This document shows positions 11,840 through 23,380 of a DNA stretch of 64,000 nt, in pieces. Every line of letters starts with the position of its first letter. The stretch's first letter is position 1. A model generated the notes under the pieces. It saw nothing but the letters and a program-made list of their open reading frames with translations. It ran no database searches and had not been told where the DNA came from. The stretch is from Aspidiotus rigidus (taxonomy: Eukaryota; Arthropoda; Insecta; Hemiptera; Diaspididae): the NCBI GenBank assembly GCA_035079385.1, contig JAVHKY010000003.1, positions 26,055,501 through 26,119,500 on the forward strand, written 5' to 3'. The position numbers and the translations under genes were made by a program.

Positions 11840-11932
11840 CTAAATAGATTGGACGAAAAATACATTCATCAACAACGCGTTTTGCGAGAAAAGGAAATGA
11901 AAAAAAAAAAAAGAACAGAAGCGACACTCACT

Positions 11933-11967
11933 GGTTGTCAGCAGAATTAGATGGGGACGGAATTTCC
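11933..11967 (-). CDS. Candidate micro-exon of the same host gene
   Basis: The acceptor TTTTAAACAG is followed by about 35 nt, then the donor ACCA|GTGAGT. Read in frame 0 it gives EIPSPSNSADN and leaves two bases that combine with the first base of the next exon to continue into VLRQASPVEN. The in-frame join supports it, but an exon this short rests mainly on splice-site matches. Confidence 0.35.
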
Positions 11968-12086
11968 TGTTTAAAATTATTGAACGAATCGAAGACCAAA
12001 AACTCGTCCCTGCGATACGCAAAATAATATCGATCGATTAATGAATATTGGTGAAAAATTCAACATCAGTAATGTGAAATATTTAC

Positions 12087-12192
12087 TCCATATAATTCTG
12101 CTGCATATCGACTCCCAAATTGTTCAATTGGACAGCTGGAAGTTCGCCGACGCCGGTCAGTTCCTCCACATTAGTCCAAGTTTGGGCGGAAT
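12087..12192 (-). CDS. Candidate upstream exon, coding-like (SAQTWTNVEELTGVGELPAV)
   Basis: The minus-strand acceptor CTGTTTTCAG|AT is followed by an open frame containing TWTNVEELTGVGELP and VQLNNLGVDMQQNYM, which looks like real protein. It ends either at a TAA (12083-12085) or at the weak donor GGA|GTAAAT at 12087. Splicing through that donor puts the next two exons out of frame. It may therefore be a terminal exon of another isoform, or my boundary may be wrong. Confidence 0.35.
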
Positions 12193-13540
12193 CTGAAAAC
12201 AGACGAGCATTATTGTTTTGTTGTCATTTTTCTCTTGAGAATTCATTCTCAGACCTTAGAATCGAAGTACAGTATTCTCTCTCAAAATGAGGCACAGAGC
12301 CTATTCAAGCGTGGGCAATTTAGATACATGCGATACATTTTTGGTACTTTTTCGTTCTTTGAAAATTTGACGCGGTTTATATCCGAAAAAATTCAATATT
12401 ATGTTGTTTGCCTCTCTCATTGTTTCCTTAGCGAAAATTCGAGTAGTAGGATTAATAAATCATTTTGTTTTCACGGCGTCACACTTGTCATTCTGACATT
12501 ACTGAGTCATAATGTAACATCCGCATTTTTGTCCAATTTATGATTGTTTAGTTTGGGTACTGTGTACTTCTAAACGCCCTTCATGTCAACATACTTAGAA
12601 ACTTCTGCTTCTGTTCTCCTGGCTAATCTCTCAAAGAGTAATTTTGAACAATTTTTTTGTTTCTTGATAGGTATTGGTAGTCGCGAATTCTTTTAAAATT
12701 CACACGGTCGGACTTGAGATAATAGTCACAAAATAAATTTTCCTTCAACATTAACGACCAATTAATGGTGACCAAAATTTGACAACAGGTACGTGAAATT
12801 AAGTAGACTACCAATACAAAAAAAAAAGTCCATATAATTATACATTATACACTCGAAACTTGTTGAAAATAGCGCGCTACAGGAAAGGATGTGGAAAGTG
12901 TACGAAAGGAGGATTCATATGAGTAACGTGATAACGCAATTGTCTTATACTTTGGTACAAATAAAAATGAAAAGCTCACTCTCCCAAAATTTTAGTATGT
13001 AACTTAGGGATTAGCATAGAGATGCTGTCTGTTGCCTCTTCAACAAGATTTAACCTGGACCAGATAGCGAAAATATGGAAAAAACGTGTGACAAAAGATA
13101 TACTATCGGACGGAAGGAAAATTTTATTCAGCTTGCCTGAGCTTTGCTGACGACTTTGCATAAATGGCTAGGAAACTTGGTAAAGAAAAGTGAAGGTAAA
13201 CTTATAGAAAATAGACCATATGCATTAGAAGATTACGATAGGATATCGCATTTGAAGAGAGACAGAAAATCGACACCTTCAGTAAATATGAGTATTAAAG
13301 AGTAAGATGGAGGAAAATGGGGAGCTGAATGAAGCCAAGAACAGGAGCAGAGTATTCAAAATCGGAGAGCAACTGCAATGCTCAATAAAATTCTATGGGG
13401 TCTTCAAGGATAAGAAATTAAGATTTCTATATGGCAATCAAATAGGACCAATAATAGAAAAAAATCTGACATATGGATTTCTGGAAGAAATGAGTTACAA
13501 GGGTATCAAGAGCAAAATAAAGTCTCGAACCAGAACACAA
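12193..13540. other. Intergenic or intronic, nothing recognised
   Basis: If the minus-strand exons at 11.6-12.2 kb are real, this would be intron or upstream sequence. No coding segment was identified. A short plus-strand stretch near 13160-13300 reads open but has no family I know. Confidence 0.3.
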
Positions 13541-13549
13541 GAATAAGGG

Positions 13550-14315
13550 TGTTGGAGGCATAATTTTTTTTGGAAGCCTCCGCCTCTGGAACGAATACAG
13601 AAAATGACCCTCCGACTCCTGTTGCCTCCAGTGGATATGTTCGGAGCGCCTCCTGACTTCCGAAGTATGTCTCTGAAGGTACCTCTAAGGGCCTCCAGGC
13701 AATTACTGAAATTGTAGAAAATGCCTCCGGAGGCAGTGTCGAAGACGCTTCCAAAGACGCCTTCCTAGGCACTTATAACGTCGATCAGAGTGACCAGATG
13801 CAGCATATTGGCCTATCTGTGTTTCCAGATGACAGATGATACTCAGAAGGTGTATTTAAAACTTTGGTTTCTAGAATCAATGCGTTTTTTAATTTTACGG
13901 TCATCCATCATAGAGAAATATACTCTTCGCGAGTATATTCTCTACTTTGGCTTCTATTCGAACCAAGCAGCGCTAACATCAAAGTGGCTGAATGGGGTTT
14001 CAAGGAACAGAATACTGTTGAAAAAAATGCCTCCTAAAGGATCTTTGGAAGCACATCCAAGCCTCTAGGTGGAAGCAAGGTACCTCCGGAGGCAAAATGT
14101 TCCAGCCTTCAACACGTTGGTTCAAGTCCTCACTATAGCACTCCGGAGGCACTTTGGAGGTAGCTCCAGATGCCTCCAAAAGGGTCCTTAGAGGCGCCTG
14201 CAAGCTTCAAGTAAGCCTTCAAAATTTCAGCTAGCCTCTGCCTACGCCTCACTGGAGGCGGAGGCAAGGTACCTTTAGAGGCAAAGTGCCTATAGCCTCC
14301 AACACACTCGCACAA
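13550..14315. repeat. GGAGGC/GCCTCC minisatellite
   Basis: Repeated short words GCCTCC and GGAGGC, often as GCCTCCGGAGGC palindromes with AAGGTACCT next to them, run from 13575 to 13780 and again from 14025 to 14310. About 240 bp of unrelated sequence lies between. The ORFs here only translate the repeat. Confidence 0.65.
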
Positions 14316-14598
14316 GAGAAAACCTTGATACAGCACAGAAGCTCAAGTGGTGAAGCATGTAAAATAATTCTTGCTTACTATACACTTTGACGTGTCGTAT
14401 TATATCGATTTTATCGATCACATTGAATCGATTCTACCTATTATATTGACTATTGATGCATCCATATTGGTCAAGATGATTCCTTAGCTTAGTATAGACC
14501 TAGTATTCTTCATGTTACGCGCTAACTAGTTGACGAGTCCACGGCTCACTGCCCCGCTCATTCACCAGTAACAACCTGCTACAGGTCTATGAAGTTAT

Positions 14599-14776
<178 letters not shown>

Positions 14777-14837
14777 TACTAAAAGATTATTAGGAGTATG
14801 TTGGGCTGAGTAGCTGAGCCTAGTTCATACCAGTATA

Positions 14838-15020
14838 TTGCATATTAGGCCAAGTATAATGAAGACGGAAGATACAAGTCTCAAAGTAGCAAAGGCCAAA
14901 ATTTTTCCAAGCCCCTCGAGTAGTTCAAGGTCAATGGTGACGTCATCAATCGTGACATAGACAGGCGTAACAGAATTAGCTTGAGATCGGACACCTAGAA
15001 TAGCACTCTATGTAAGGACA
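14838..15020. repeat. Direct repeat flanking the Penelope-like element, left copy
   Basis: Contains AAAGTAGCAAAGGCCAAAAT, a FGTAG-like linker then TCAAGGTCAATGGTGACGTC, and further on CTCTATGTAAGG. The same words lie on the other side of the element at 16640-16745, starting with CTCTATGTAAGG. The Penelope-like sequence therefore sits between related direct repeats. Confidence 0.5.
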
Positions 15021-15080
15021 GAATACTCAAAGAGTAGAGTAAACGAAAAACCAATTACAAAGACCGCAGATATAAAAGAG

Positions 15081-15120
15081 AAGATGCGAGATCTTTCGGT
15101 TAACAAACCATCATCGGGCA
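15081..15120 (-). ncRNA. Hammerhead-ribozyme-like motif at the Penelope 3' end
   Basis: Minus strand: CGATGA, then a GGTT/AACC stem, then GAAA, then the palindrome GATC and UC. This follows the hammerhead order core-stem II-GAAA-short stem III. Penelope-like elements are known to carry hammerheads with very short, often dimerising, stem III. The first core reads CCGATGA instead of CUGANGA, so activity is uncertain. Confidence 0.4.
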
Positions 15121-15150
15121 AAGTTAGAACGCCACTGACCCAGATACGAC

Positions 15151-15528
15151 TCATAAAACAGAATACCAACGAGATGAGGATTGAACGAGCGAGCCCTCTC
15201 GAGGTGACTCAAACTCGTAGACCAATTCAACTAAACCTTCGTCGGGAAAATACCTGTTGAGTACGGTAATATCGTCACTGTTCAGATGACGCACTATTTC
15301 GATATTTTCCAACGCACCGCGCTTGAAGTAAGAATTCTCCTTGTGGAGAAGGGTAGCCGAACCTTCCTTGAAACTATGACCACTGGAGATAAGGTGGTCC
15401 GCAAAGGCCGAATCACCCAAATTATCTTTCTTCCAGCCCTTAAGATGCTCCTCTACTCGAATTCCAAGCTGGCGACCCGTCTCGCCTATGTATACGCCGA
15501 TACAATCCTTGCACTCCAATTTGTACAC
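15151..15528 (-). pseudogene. Penelope-like element, GIY-YIG endonuclease domain
   Basis: The frame encodes YKLECKDCIGVYIGETGRQL with HADH-like downstream residues (FADHLISSGHSF), the GIY-YIG nuclease that Penelope-like elements use to nick their target. It follows the reverse transcriptase in a different frame and overlaps it by about 40 nt. A one-base change near 15525 has split what should be a single protein. The frame stops before 15151, close to the ribozyme-like motif. Confidence 0.85.
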
Positions 15529-16640
15529 CCCGTTCCTCTCTCCCCGCGGGATGGGTCCTTTAGCCTAACAAACAAACCCTTCACAGTAGTGAGGTTATAC
15601 AAAGCAGGCCTGAAGCCAAAGGGGCGGAGGACACGAGTCAGCTTGGATGAAAACTCACCCAAAAACGGGAGCTTAATCCAACGTAATGTCTTATTATTAT
15701 TACCACTCAGATCGCGGGGGAGGGAAGTGGTAGAATCAAGGTCCTTCCTCGTAAGTTTTTTACGGACCATGCGGTCGATGTCCAAGTTGACCTCATTCAC
15801 AGCGGCCAAGTGCTGAATGGTCGCCAGCTCCTTTTGGAAAGCTGGTTGACTTAGCGGAATGCTAGTCAGTCGATGAATATCACTATTGAAGGCAGCGATC
15901 TTATGAGAAAATGGATAGAAGGACGATCCGTGGACAACTGTATCGGTCGAAGTATTCTTCCTGAATATCGCAAATTCATGGTCCCCATCTCTATCAGAGA
16001 TAGTGAGATCCAGAAAGTTTATGGAAGAACCTCCAATTTCTGTAGTGAATTTTACGGAGGGATACATTTTATTCAGATACTGAAGAAACTCACCAAGGAG
16101 CTCTTGAGGACCGGTCCACGCACATAATATATCGTCCACATATCGGTACCAGTAATGGATGTGACTCAGTAGCACTTGGCCAGAGGAAAACAAGTCAACC
16201 TCAAATCTGGACATAAATATCTCCGAAACGAGAGAGCCCAAAGGAAAGCCCATGGGGATTCCTACCTTCTCAGGAAACTCGTAAAATTTCCCATTGAACT
16301 TACAGAAGTTAGGGGACCAGCGCGCATTAAGGAGGCCAAAAAATTCCTGTATCTCGTTATGGGGAATGTTGAACTTTACAAGTAGGTCACCCATATACTG
16401 CATAGTATGGGCCTTTGGTATGTTGGGAAAGAGGCCGGCTACATCAAATGAGCAGAGGCTACTACCCGGAGGCAAGGTAACATTTTTGAGCCTCTCGGCC
16501 AGAGAAACCGAATTTTTAACGGAGTAGGGGGACTCGTACTCGATTCGAGACTTGAACCAACGATCCAAGAACTTGGCCAGAAAATAGGCAGGGGAGGAGA
16601 CGACAGGCCGCATAGGAGTAACATTTCGGACCGTGTCAAT
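15486..16640 (-). pseudogene. Penelope-like element reverse transcriptase (5' truncated)
   Basis: The visible frame starts at MRPVVSSPAYFLAKF, a block inside the RT fingers, so the N-terminal part is missing. Numbered from 16613: motif A CSFDVAGLFPN (Asp57), GIPMGFPLGSLVSE (about 118-131), and the catalytic RYVDDILCAW with YVDD at 158-161. The block EIGGSSINFLDLTI, the RT thumb and the RNA-binding linker LRWIKLPFLGEF follow. The RT copies element RNA during transposition. The active-site residues are kept, but truncation and the shift into the GIY-YIG frame make the copy defective. It is closely similar to the decayed copy at 57087-57830. Confidence 0.9.
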
Positions 16641-16745
16641 TCTACTCTATGTAAGGCCTAGTGCAATGAAAGTAGCAAAGATCAAAATTTTTCAAGTCCC
16701 TACAGTAGGTCAAGGTCACTGATGACGTCAATAAGCGTGATGAAA
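16641..16745. repeat. Direct repeat flanking the Penelope-like element, right copy
   Basis: CTCTATGTAAGG, then AAAGTAGCAAAGATCAAAAT, then GGTCAAGGTCACTGATGACG. It matches blocks in 14838-15020 in the same orientation. Confidence 0.5.
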
Positions 16746-18111
16746 AACCGCTTCTTGTGACGGTTTTTCATGACTGTTTTGACACAGATATGTCTTTAAG
16801 GGTTTACAATTCGGGGGCATTCTGAAATTATGTCACAAAGAAGCGTCACTAAAATGACGTCCTGTGACCTTGACCTATTTTAGGGATTTGAAAAAATGAT
16901 ACTTTCGCTACCTACTTCCATTGTACTAGGCTCAGCATATAATGTATTAGGATAGGATAGGATATGTTCATGGAGTGAGCTACGACGATATATTGGTAAA
17001 TAGTTTAAATCAATCTCGATAAAATAGATATCAATAAAATCGATACAGATAGGGACAAATCCATGAATGATTCTGTTTCTTCCAAACGGGAGAATCACTC
17101 ATTTTTCCGTGACAGTTTTTTCAAGATAAAATACTAAAAAATGAAAATCAACCTGACCTCATAAAAAAACAGTGACTGAATACCACAGAAAGGTCTATAT
17201 TGATGGCTTGATGGACGAAATGGTCCGTGAAAATCGTGGAGAAACTTATTGGAGCGTTCCTTCGAGTATGACTCACGATAAATGGCAGTTAGAAAGCGGA
17301 GGGTAACGCAGTTGGTTACAGGAAGAAGTTGATGAAGGAAAAGCCTAATTGTTTTTTTGTTTCGAAGCAGCAGGTTTTCTTGCAAGCAAATGTTCTTCAC
17401 TCTATAACTTTCCTCTACCGTCCGAAAAAGTTTCATATCTTTTTTCGAGTCTGAACCGCGCATTCTATTTTATTTCTCGATCTTTCGAACTTAAAACCTT
17501 CGCCGAATTTCTAGATTTTCGTCCGCACCTCCGTACACTAATACAGCTAAACTATAAAAGATTAAAAATTATTGGGACAGCACCGACCCAAAGTCTGTCA
17601 AAGTCGACGATCGCCCTAAACCTCGCGCAAACACAAATTTAAGAGACTTATTTCACACGTGGGCTAAACCTATGTCCTCACCTTTCATCACTACGGACAG
17701 GTTATTTTAAGATACTCCAGATTCAGCCGTAAGGGAGATTGAGGATTTTTTGGAGAAAAGTCCGCCCCTCTATGGAAAATTTTGTTTCCCAAAAGTATGC
17801 CGGGACTTGGAAGAGAAGAAAGGAATGAAACTCCGAAAAATTAAAGTCGACTCTCAAGCTGAAGGAAGATATCTAAACTAGAATTCTGGGCCGTATAGGC
17901 AAGGGGAGTTTGGAAATTCCACGTGGAGCGAAGACTCTGACTTCCGTCAGAAAAGGAAAAGAGGAATTGTATAGTTACTATTACACTTAGGATGATGTGG
18001 AAAGAAATTCAACTTGGTTTCCAGCCCGTTTAGATCAACTTTTTATAGAAAAGTTTATTCGACTTGGATCGAAAACTCACGGATTCTTCAACGGAGTTCA
18101 ACGAAGGGTGG
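16746..18111. other. Intergenic, nothing recognised
   Basis: A small hairpin (GAAAAACCG ... CGGTTTTTC) sits at about 16742-16770. The remaining short ORFs have no family. Confidence 0.35.
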
Positions 18112-18666
18112 CAGGGAACCTGTTCTATGGGGCACGTGGGTTATAAAAATGTAGATTGTGACGTCACAAGGCTGACTTATGACGTCATCAAATTTTGATA
18201 TCACAGGCTCCGCTCCCAAGTTGTATATGATAGAAGGGGGACTTGGAAAAATTTCGACCTCCGAGATATTGTGTATGTTAGGAGGGGGACTTGGAAAATT
18301 TTTGTGCTTCGTGCTTTGTCGGACGGCTGACGTTTTTTCCAACTCCCGATGATCTAAGAGGTCATCAGATTGTAACGTCACAAGGCTGACCTATGACGCC
18401 ATCAAACTGTGACGCCATAGGCCCTGGCCGTCAAGCTATATATCAAAGGGGGGGGACTCATAATATGACTTGGAAAAATGTTCACTCTCGAGTTATATAT
18501 GAGAGAAGGGGGAGGGGGGGGGGCTTGAAAAAATTTCTTCTCTGGAGCCACACAATATGATGATGATAGGAGGGAGACTTGTAAAATTTCCGAGCTCCGA
18601 TTTTTGCTGGCCGGCGGGACGGCGGACGTTTTCTTCGAAATGCCCCCCGATAAAACAGGTTCCCTG
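18112..18666. mobile_element. Non-autonomous TIR element, GGGAACCTGTT family, with internal minisatellite
   Basis: The left end CAGGGAACCTGTTCTATGGG is mirrored by the right end CGATAAAACAGGTTCCCTG. Between them lie TGACGTCACAAGGCTGAC repeats and three to four units with ATATGATAG, GGGGGACTTGGAAAA and a C-rich purine run. There is no transposase. The same ends recur at 42377-43137 and 42616-43317, and right ends occur at about 7800 and 9200. Superfamily unknown. Confidence 0.65.
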
Positions 18667-19269
18667 TTAAAACTCACCAACTTTTCACCATTCTGATTAC
18701 ACAACTTTCTCGGTTCTCTGAATGAAATTTTTTAAAATATGACTACCCGCAAAAAAACTAGTTTTTAAACAAACAGGGATATTAAACTCCAAGATGAACG
18801 TCAAAGTCAAATATTTTCTCACATATTACTGTAATTTTTCGGCAGAAAATTTAATCCAGAATCTGTAACGCGCACAACTTCAAATATGACTCCAAAATAG
18901 CCTAAATAGCGCTTTGGATTTTATTTATGCCATTCATTGTGACACTATCAGTGGAGTCTCAGCACCTATCTTTCGATTTTATTTTGATTCGCCCCAGCTT
19001 CCTCTTCACCCTATACAAATTCAATCATGCGGCAATCCAATCAAACTTAGATACTACTTTTCTATTTAATTTGAAATCTATCGTGGAGGTGAATTGACAC
19101 CTACAAACAGATCTAAATCTTCTTGAAAGCCTCGATCATGAGAATAAAAACGAAATATGAGGTTACGATTCAAATGTTTGTAAAGGTTGATCGTTTACGA
19201 GCAAAAAGCACGTACTTCAACAGGGTAAATTGATCAAATCATTGACAAAATTTTGGAACTACCATTGTA

Positions 19270-19909
19270 GACCAAGAAAAAAAGACATCTACCTAGACAC
19301 GAAGAATATAGAGTTGATTTTTTCATGGAATGTTCGGAAGCCTTCCCTAATGGTGTCTTCAAAAATCCCCGTGAATCCAAGTTAGGCTTTCCTTTTTACA
19401 GGGGGGTAAAGGGGAGAAAATTGAAGTTTTTTATCAATAACTCGATAACGAGTGATCCTAGAAAAAAAAGTTTCATATAAAAATTGTTCTACGCCTAATT
19501 TCCTACAAAAAATGTTCCATGATTTTTTCCGTTTAAGTTCATATTTAAGCCGCTAGAGAGCGTCACACTTACCCACCTTCAATTGTCATGTATGCGCAAT
19601 ACGCATCATGCGCGCGTCCAAAACTGTTGATTTTTAGAAAAAAAGTAATAGAATATTATTTGTGGGAAATTAGGCGTAGAACAATTTTTATTTGAAACTT
19701 TTTTTTGTAGGATCACTCTTTATCGAGTTATTGACATAAAACTCAATTTCTCCCCCTTTGCCTCCCCCGTAAAAGGAGAAGCCCCCATTAGGATTCGCGA
19801 GGATTTTTGAGGACACCTTTAGGGGAAGGTTCTGAACATTCCATGAAAAAATCAGCTCTGTATTCATCGTGTGCAGGTAGCCCTATTTTTCTGGCTTCAT
19901 TTCTTGGTC
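19270..19909. mobile_element. Palindromic (foldback) element with TA flanks
   Basis: A near-perfect hairpin. The arm beginning GACCAAGAAAAAAAGACATC is mirrored by the arm ending TTTCTTGGTC, and inner blocks pair throughout (GATTTTTTCATGGAATGTTC with its complement near 19840). The centre is near 19590. It is flanked by TA on both sides, as for a TA target duplication. No ORF inside. It carries the core word family GTTCTACG/ATTTTTATTTGAAAC. A right half of the same element is at 40060-40425. Confidence 0.75.
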
Positions 19910-19911
19910 TA

Positions 19912-22177
19912 TTGAGATTATCTCGTACAACAGTGTGACACCAAGTTCCTGAGAAAGCCTACAGAACTCTGTACTACAAAGCAAATGCAATTCACACCAA
20001 CGCTATTAGTAGACGACTAATTTTTTCCGAACAGATACGTCGCTCTGTCAATTAACTCTATTACGCGAACAAGAAGAATTCGATTAAGAAATACTCGAAT
20101 GACCTAAAAGTTTCATATACCCATACTCTCCTACTGTCGACACTAACTTGGGTACATTACAAGTTTCCATCTCTCAGTAAGTGATGATTTACAAACGGGC
20201 AATATACAGCAGCAAGTCTACTTACTAGAACCGTATTTCATAGTGTTTTCTTGACTTCCAGCATCTAATCGCACACGTTTTCGTCGAGCCGCAGTGTGGC
20301 CTTCGGATGCATTCCACGACATCCACGAATACGAATTTGGGAGGTACGGCTGATGGGCTAAATCCATTGCATTCATTTTTCAAGACGGTACTTCTGAATA
20401 CGACGGAATTTATTGGTGAACGGAGTGAGCCAGCACGTCGATACTCATACGAACGTGAATACTTCCTTTGTTGGATCTTGTTACCTTTTTTTTTTCTTTC
20501 CAAAAATATTTACACGTATGGCACAGGGAATACACGAAAAATGACAACAAAACAAACAAATAATTTGACAATAAAAAATTAGTGTTTCTTTTTTTTTTTT
20601 TTGATTTTTAAAAATTTTTCTCTTATTCTAAATGCGAATACGAAAACTTTATACCGGGCCGTTAAAAACGGTACGGAAAGCGCAGACCCATTTACTTGGG
20701 CGGGTCTTTGCTGTTTTTCTCCGGGCACTCCGAATGCGGTATTTGAAGAAAAGCCATTTTCACTACTGTTTCAAACGAATTCATAAAACAATTATTTATA
20801 TTTTTTAATACCGAATCACTGAACATAGCCTCTATCGAGGGGCGTCGTATTTTGAAAAAACTGTTCGAACGGAGGAAAAAAATGTTGAAGTCTTTCCTTA
20901 AAACTAAAGAAAAAATAAATGAATACGCGAATTTAATCACTCAGAAACCGGCGACAACGTCACAAAATTTTAATAAACTGTCCCTGAACATAGTAATCCA
21001 CGAATTACGAATCACATAGTTCATTATTTCCATTCCCTGTTCGCAAATGGAGATGGATGAAACCAATCGGTGCAAAAGTCTGAAACAAATAAAAAAATAA
21101 AGGAAAATTATTAATTTTTTCAATAGGTGTAGGTGAATTCGCGAAGACATATAATATCTCAAATTGCTATTTTTAGAGCACCTATTCAGTGAACATGGCT
21201 CGGTCGGGAAAATTATTAAATAGAATAGAAGTTTATTTTCGTACTGAAACCAGGAGTAATACATATTGCAACTCATGAATGAGCTATAGTTTGAAACATT
21301 ATTATAGACTGCGCAAGGAAATAACGCCATAAATATCCATCGAGGGAAAAGAATGTACAAAAAAGAAAGATAAGAATGAGCTCACACCCCGTGAAATTGA
21401 AAAAAATTATCCGAGTATTCGTACGAATTTTGAAAATTTGAGATAATGGGTGAAATTTGAAAAAAAGAAATAAGGAGAAGGATAAGAATGATAAAACAGA
21501 GTAGAGATGTTTGGATAGATTCAAATACCCTAGATATCGTAAGAGAATGTGGTATGTATTTCAAAAAGGCAAGAGACTGAGACGTTTAAGGCTAAATTTT
21601 TTCAACAACCGTGAAAATGATAGAAGGATCAGGTTATCGCAGACATTTTACTTAATGATGTCACTGAAATTCTTAATTCGATAATTCAAGTATTAACCAC
21701 TCGCAGGTCGGAAAGATTTTCCAAAAGATCAGAAATCGCAGGTAATTTCTTCTTTGAGAGTACTCAAAAGTTGACAATTTTCGAACTCGAACAGTGCCCT
21801 CATAAGTTGAAGTATCGAAGTTTCGATGAACATTCTATTCATTACATTTTCGCCAATATGAGAAATGCGAGTCGTTCATCGGATGGTCTCCGGTCCTGAT
21901 CCATTATTGGACCCCATTGAACATTCAACGTCCCCATGGCAGAAATATCGGTGTTATGTACGTAAAATATTCTCGAAATACCCCCATCCACATTTGGAGA
22001 TATTTTGGGGAGTTATAAGCCATACAAGGTTAAACGGAATTCAGAAAACTTTGAACTTGAAATCACTCCAAGTCTTGTCGTCTCTTGTGCATAAATAACA
22101 AAATCCCAAGAGGAAATTCATCTTTTGAAAGGCTGATATTCAACAAAAATTGTCTATGGTTACGCCATCTCAAAAGA
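19912..22177. other. Intergenic, nothing recognised
   Basis: AT-rich sequence. A fairly good stem occurs at about 20676-20716 (AGCGCAGACCCA with TGGGCGGGTCTTTGCT). ORFs at 20.9-21.6 kb are low-complexity Phe/Ile/Leu translations. Confidence 0.35.
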
Positions 22178-22496
22178 GGGCGTCCATAAATTACGTGAGG
22201 CATTTAGAAGAGGGGGGCCAGCCGAATCGTACAAAATGTTACGTGAGGGTAGGGAGGGGGGGGGGGGGTCTTGGAAAATTTCATATAATTTTTTTCATAC
22301 AAGAATATAGTCTAAAATATTACAAAACCGATTTGACTTTCATGCGTTTCATTATTTTTACAATAAAAACATGTTCTTTAAGAAATCTTACGTGAGATAA
22401 ATGGGGAGGGGGATCACGCTAAGTCTCACGATATCTCACCAAGGGGGAAGGGTCAGAAGATCGCAAAAATCATCTCACGTAATTTATGGGTGTCCC
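22178..22496. mobile_element. MITE with GGGCGTCCATAAATTACGT ends
   Basis: The left end GGGCGTCCATAAATTACGTG is mirrored by the right end CACGTAATTTATGGGTGTCC. The 319-bp interior is G-rich with TTACGTGAG words and has no ORF of note. Terminal repeats starting with this phrase are widespread in insect MITEs (from memory). A target duplication is not clear. Confidence 0.7.
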
Positions 22497-22534
22497 CAAA
22501 TCTGATCAACATACACGAAAATTAGGTCCTTTCT

Positions 22535-22990
22535 TATATTTTTTTTTATTAACCTTTATTGAGGTGAATTACAATAATTATAATTGAGCTTAATCATACA
22601 ATCTCTGCACCCTCAGTCCGTAGAGAGCAAAGATCTCCTGCACTCTTAACCATTCTAGCCATTCGCGGGCATCCTTTGGAACTTCCCCCGCCCCCAAAGG
22701 AATTCTTGTACCTAAGTCGTCTGCCCACCTGGTTAATTGGTGACCCCTTTCCGCTTCAAATGTGAGAGGAACCAAAAGGTTACCATAATATAGGTCCACC
22801 TGTTGTCCCTCATACGTGCGACGTGACCCGCCCACCTCCACTTTTGCTTCCTCATATACCTTGATATATGTGGGTGTTATTTTTTAGTGCCTTCTTTAGA
22901 TCCGAACTTTTCATATGATCCTTTACCTGGGCACTTAGTATTGACTTTCCCATGGTTTTTTGGGTAATTTATATTTTCTTTATACTTTTG
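22535..22990 (-). pseudogene. LINE reverse transcriptase C-terminal tail with poly(A)
   Basis: Minus strand: MGKSILSAQVKDHMKSSDLK, then a frame change into EVGGSRRTYEGQQ and GHQLTRWADDLGTRIP, then REWLEWLRVQEIF. This order matches the extreme C-terminus of LINE ORF2 of the craft/RTE-like kind, where RWAGHVAR is followed by TRWADD. AATAAA and an A-rich run follow (22535-22570 on the plus strand as T's). It is a 5'-truncated insertion, broken by at least one frameshift. Confidence 0.7.
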
Positions 22991-23380
22991 TAAGTTAGTG
23001 GCCGCGTTTATGAGCCGTACACTACCGTTGGGGCAACACACATACTAAAAACTTCGCTTTTCTGGTTCAGTTGAAAGGGGCCCTTTTAAAATTGGTACTT
23101 TTTGATTTCTTCTAGGTTGATGTGTTATGAATTTTACTCTCTTGTACAATTTGAAGATATGAATTTTTTTAGGCGACATTTTAAATTGATCAAAACTTCT
23201 TCGATCCACCTCTATAATTGTAGCAATATTGGAAAAAAAAACTCTTTGCTGAAAATGGTTCAGGATGTGGTCCTGAACAACATACTAAAAATCCAGCGTT
23301 TTCTCTTTGGGCTTCTTTTTTTATAAGGGTTCGAACCCCCCCCCCCAAAAAAAAAAAAAAAAAAAAATTAGCCTACGTCG

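Noticed and set aside
11477..11950. 157-codon plus-strand ORF with Leu and Asp runs
   Set aside because: It is antisense to the better supported minus-strand exon, which has matching splice sites.
15286..15816. 176-codon plus-strand ORF
   Set aside because: Shadow of the minus-strand Penelope-like RT and GIY-YIG frames.
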